The notes under the pieces were generated by a model, which saw nothing but the letters and a program-made list of their open reading frames with translations, ran no database searches and had not been told where the DNA came from. From Mogibacterium sp. (GTDB lineage Bacteria; Bacillota; Clostridia; Peptostreptococcales; Anaerovoracaceae), in NCBI GenBank assembly GCA_021442505.1, contig JABUTC010000005.1:1-6378 (forward strand): a stretch of DNA of 6,378 nucleotides, read 5' to 3'. The first letter of the stretch is position 1. Each line of letters starts with the position of its first letter. A program made the position numbers and the translations under genes. This document shows positions 5,894-6,378 of the stretch, in pieces.

Positions 5894-5902
5894 TGGTATA
5901 AT
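5894..5902 (+). promoter_or_regulatory. Extended -10 promoter of the TagO-like gene
   Basis: TGGTATAAT contains a consensus TATAAT (5897-5902) with the TG of an extended -10 element. The -35 region at 16-17 bp (around 5874-5880) is poor, which is common for extended -10 promoters. The expected transcription start is about 5908-5909, only a few bases before the ATG at 5911. Confidence 0.6.
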
Positions 5903-5910
5903 CATTGTGT

Positions 5911-6378
5911 ATGAGCATGAACAAATTAGGTTTATTCAGCGACGCAAGTGCGTTGATGCTGGTAATAGTCGCTTTTCTGATGGCTTTCGTTATCGCTCTT
6001 CTGATGACGCCGGTCAGCATTTGGGTTGCAAATAAAATAGGCGCAATCGACATCCCTAGGGATGAGCGAAAGATTCACAAGAGACCAATTCCGAGATTTG
6101 GCGGATTGGCTATTTTTGTTGCATCGATTATTCCTATGGTATTGCTCGAGGGACAGAATCCGAGTATTCGTGCTGCGGCACTCGGCGGTCTGCTGATGTA
6201 CCTGCTTGGTGCGGTTGACGATCTGAAGCAGTTGTCTGCTGGTGTAAAATTTGTCGGACAGACTGCGATTGCGGTTCTTATGTATTTTATGGGAATACGA
6301 ATCGCATTTATTACGAACTATTTCTACGGCGGCAATCTGCATTTTGGAGTAGCGCTGTCGTTTATCATCACTGTAGGC
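5911..6378 (+). CDS. tagO: TagO/WecA-like undecaprenyl-phosphate sugar-1-P transferase, 3'-truncated
   Basis: This is a polytopic membrane enzyme of the MraY/WecA/TagO family. Members transfer a (usually N-acetylglucosamine) sugar-1-phosphate from a UDP-sugar to undecaprenyl phosphate, starting wall teichoic acid or other cell-surface glycan synthesis. The 156 visible residues show a first membrane helix at about 14-38, the family signature IPRDERKIHKRPIPRFGG (48-65), a helix at about 66-79, a helix at 88-101 ending in the AVDDLKQLSAG loop (Asp103-Asp104, the Mg2+/catalytic pair), and further helices at about 113-128 and from 145. The NAxNLxDG region is beyond the window. The start at 5911 gives an N-terminus about eight residues longer than that of B. 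subtilis TagO as I recall it. An in-frame ATG at 5917 is an alternative. No Shine-Dalgarno sequence precedes either. Codon use is ordinary, unlike the biased operon before it. WecA-type naming is equally possible. Confidence 0.87.
   Translation, partial: MSMNKLGLFSDASALMLVIVAFLMAFVIALLMTPVSIWVANKIGAIDIPRDERKIHKRPIPRFGGLAIFVASIIPMVLLEGQNPSIRAAALGGLLMYLLGAVDDLKQLSAGVKFVGQTAIAVLMYFMGIRIAFITNYFYGGNLHFGVALSFIITVG

Noticed and set aside
5932..6342. A 136-codon - strand frame opposite the TagO-like gene
   Set aside because: The + strand encodes an unmistakable TagO/WecA signature there; the - strand product is low-complexity and resembles nothing.
1..6378. CRISPR array, tRNA, rRNA, insertion sequence, phage or defence genes
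   Set aside because: I saw no direct repeats with spacers, no cloverleaf, no transposase or terminal repeats, and no recognisable defence domain; the window is metabolic plus one cell-envelope gene.

Overview
The window looks like a piece of a Clostridia-type Bacillota chromosome, perhaps from a gut anaerobe; the species cannot be named. The grounds are strong AGGAGG-type ribosome binding sites, one TTG start, a TATAAT promoter with an extended -10, a TagO/WecA-like gene, and an oxygen-sensitive type of fermentation enzyme (iron-dependent alcohol dehydrogenase). All supportable genes are on the + strand.

Layout. Positions 3-1127 hold the C-terminal three quarters of a GPH-family (MelB/LacS/UidB-like) sugar:cation symporter whose start lies before the window. 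Next come an orphan Shine-Dalgarno sequence, a perfect 13-bp stem-loop (1188-1220) and a 153-codon gene of unknown function with a TTG start (1259-1720). Its codon use is clearly unlike that of its neighbours. After a second small inverted repeat, four tightly spaced genes follow (gaps of 30-50 bp, each with its own ribosome binding site): a zinc-dependent medium-chain dehydrogenase (1825-2943), a HpcH/HpaI-family pyruvate aldolase (2994-3818), an AiiA-like metallo-beta-lactamase-fold lactonase (3850-4590) and an iron-containing alcohol dehydrogenase (4621-5775). Three consecutive hairpins close this block, the last being a clear intrinsic terminator (about 5833-5869). A separate unit then starts from an extended -10 promoter (5894-5902) and encodes a TagO/WecA-like undecaprenyl-phosphate sugar-1-phosphate transferase, cut off by the window end. 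No stretch over 300 bp lacks a gene.

How the genes may work together (inference). Transporter, dehydrogenase, lactonase, aldolase and aldehyde reductase are the parts of a non-phosphorylative (Entner-Doudoroff-like) route: import a sugar or sugar-like compound, oxidise it to a lactone, open the lactone, cleave a 2-oxo acid to pyruvate plus a short aldehyde, and reduce the aldehyde to an alcohol. Both dehydrogenases carry an Asp at the position that usually favours NAD(H), so the route could be redox-balanced. The dehydratase that normally precedes the aldolase is not in the window; it may lie upstream or elsewhere, or the substrate may not need it. The substrate cannot be read from the sequence. 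The strong codon bias of the transporter and the four enzymes suggests high expression.
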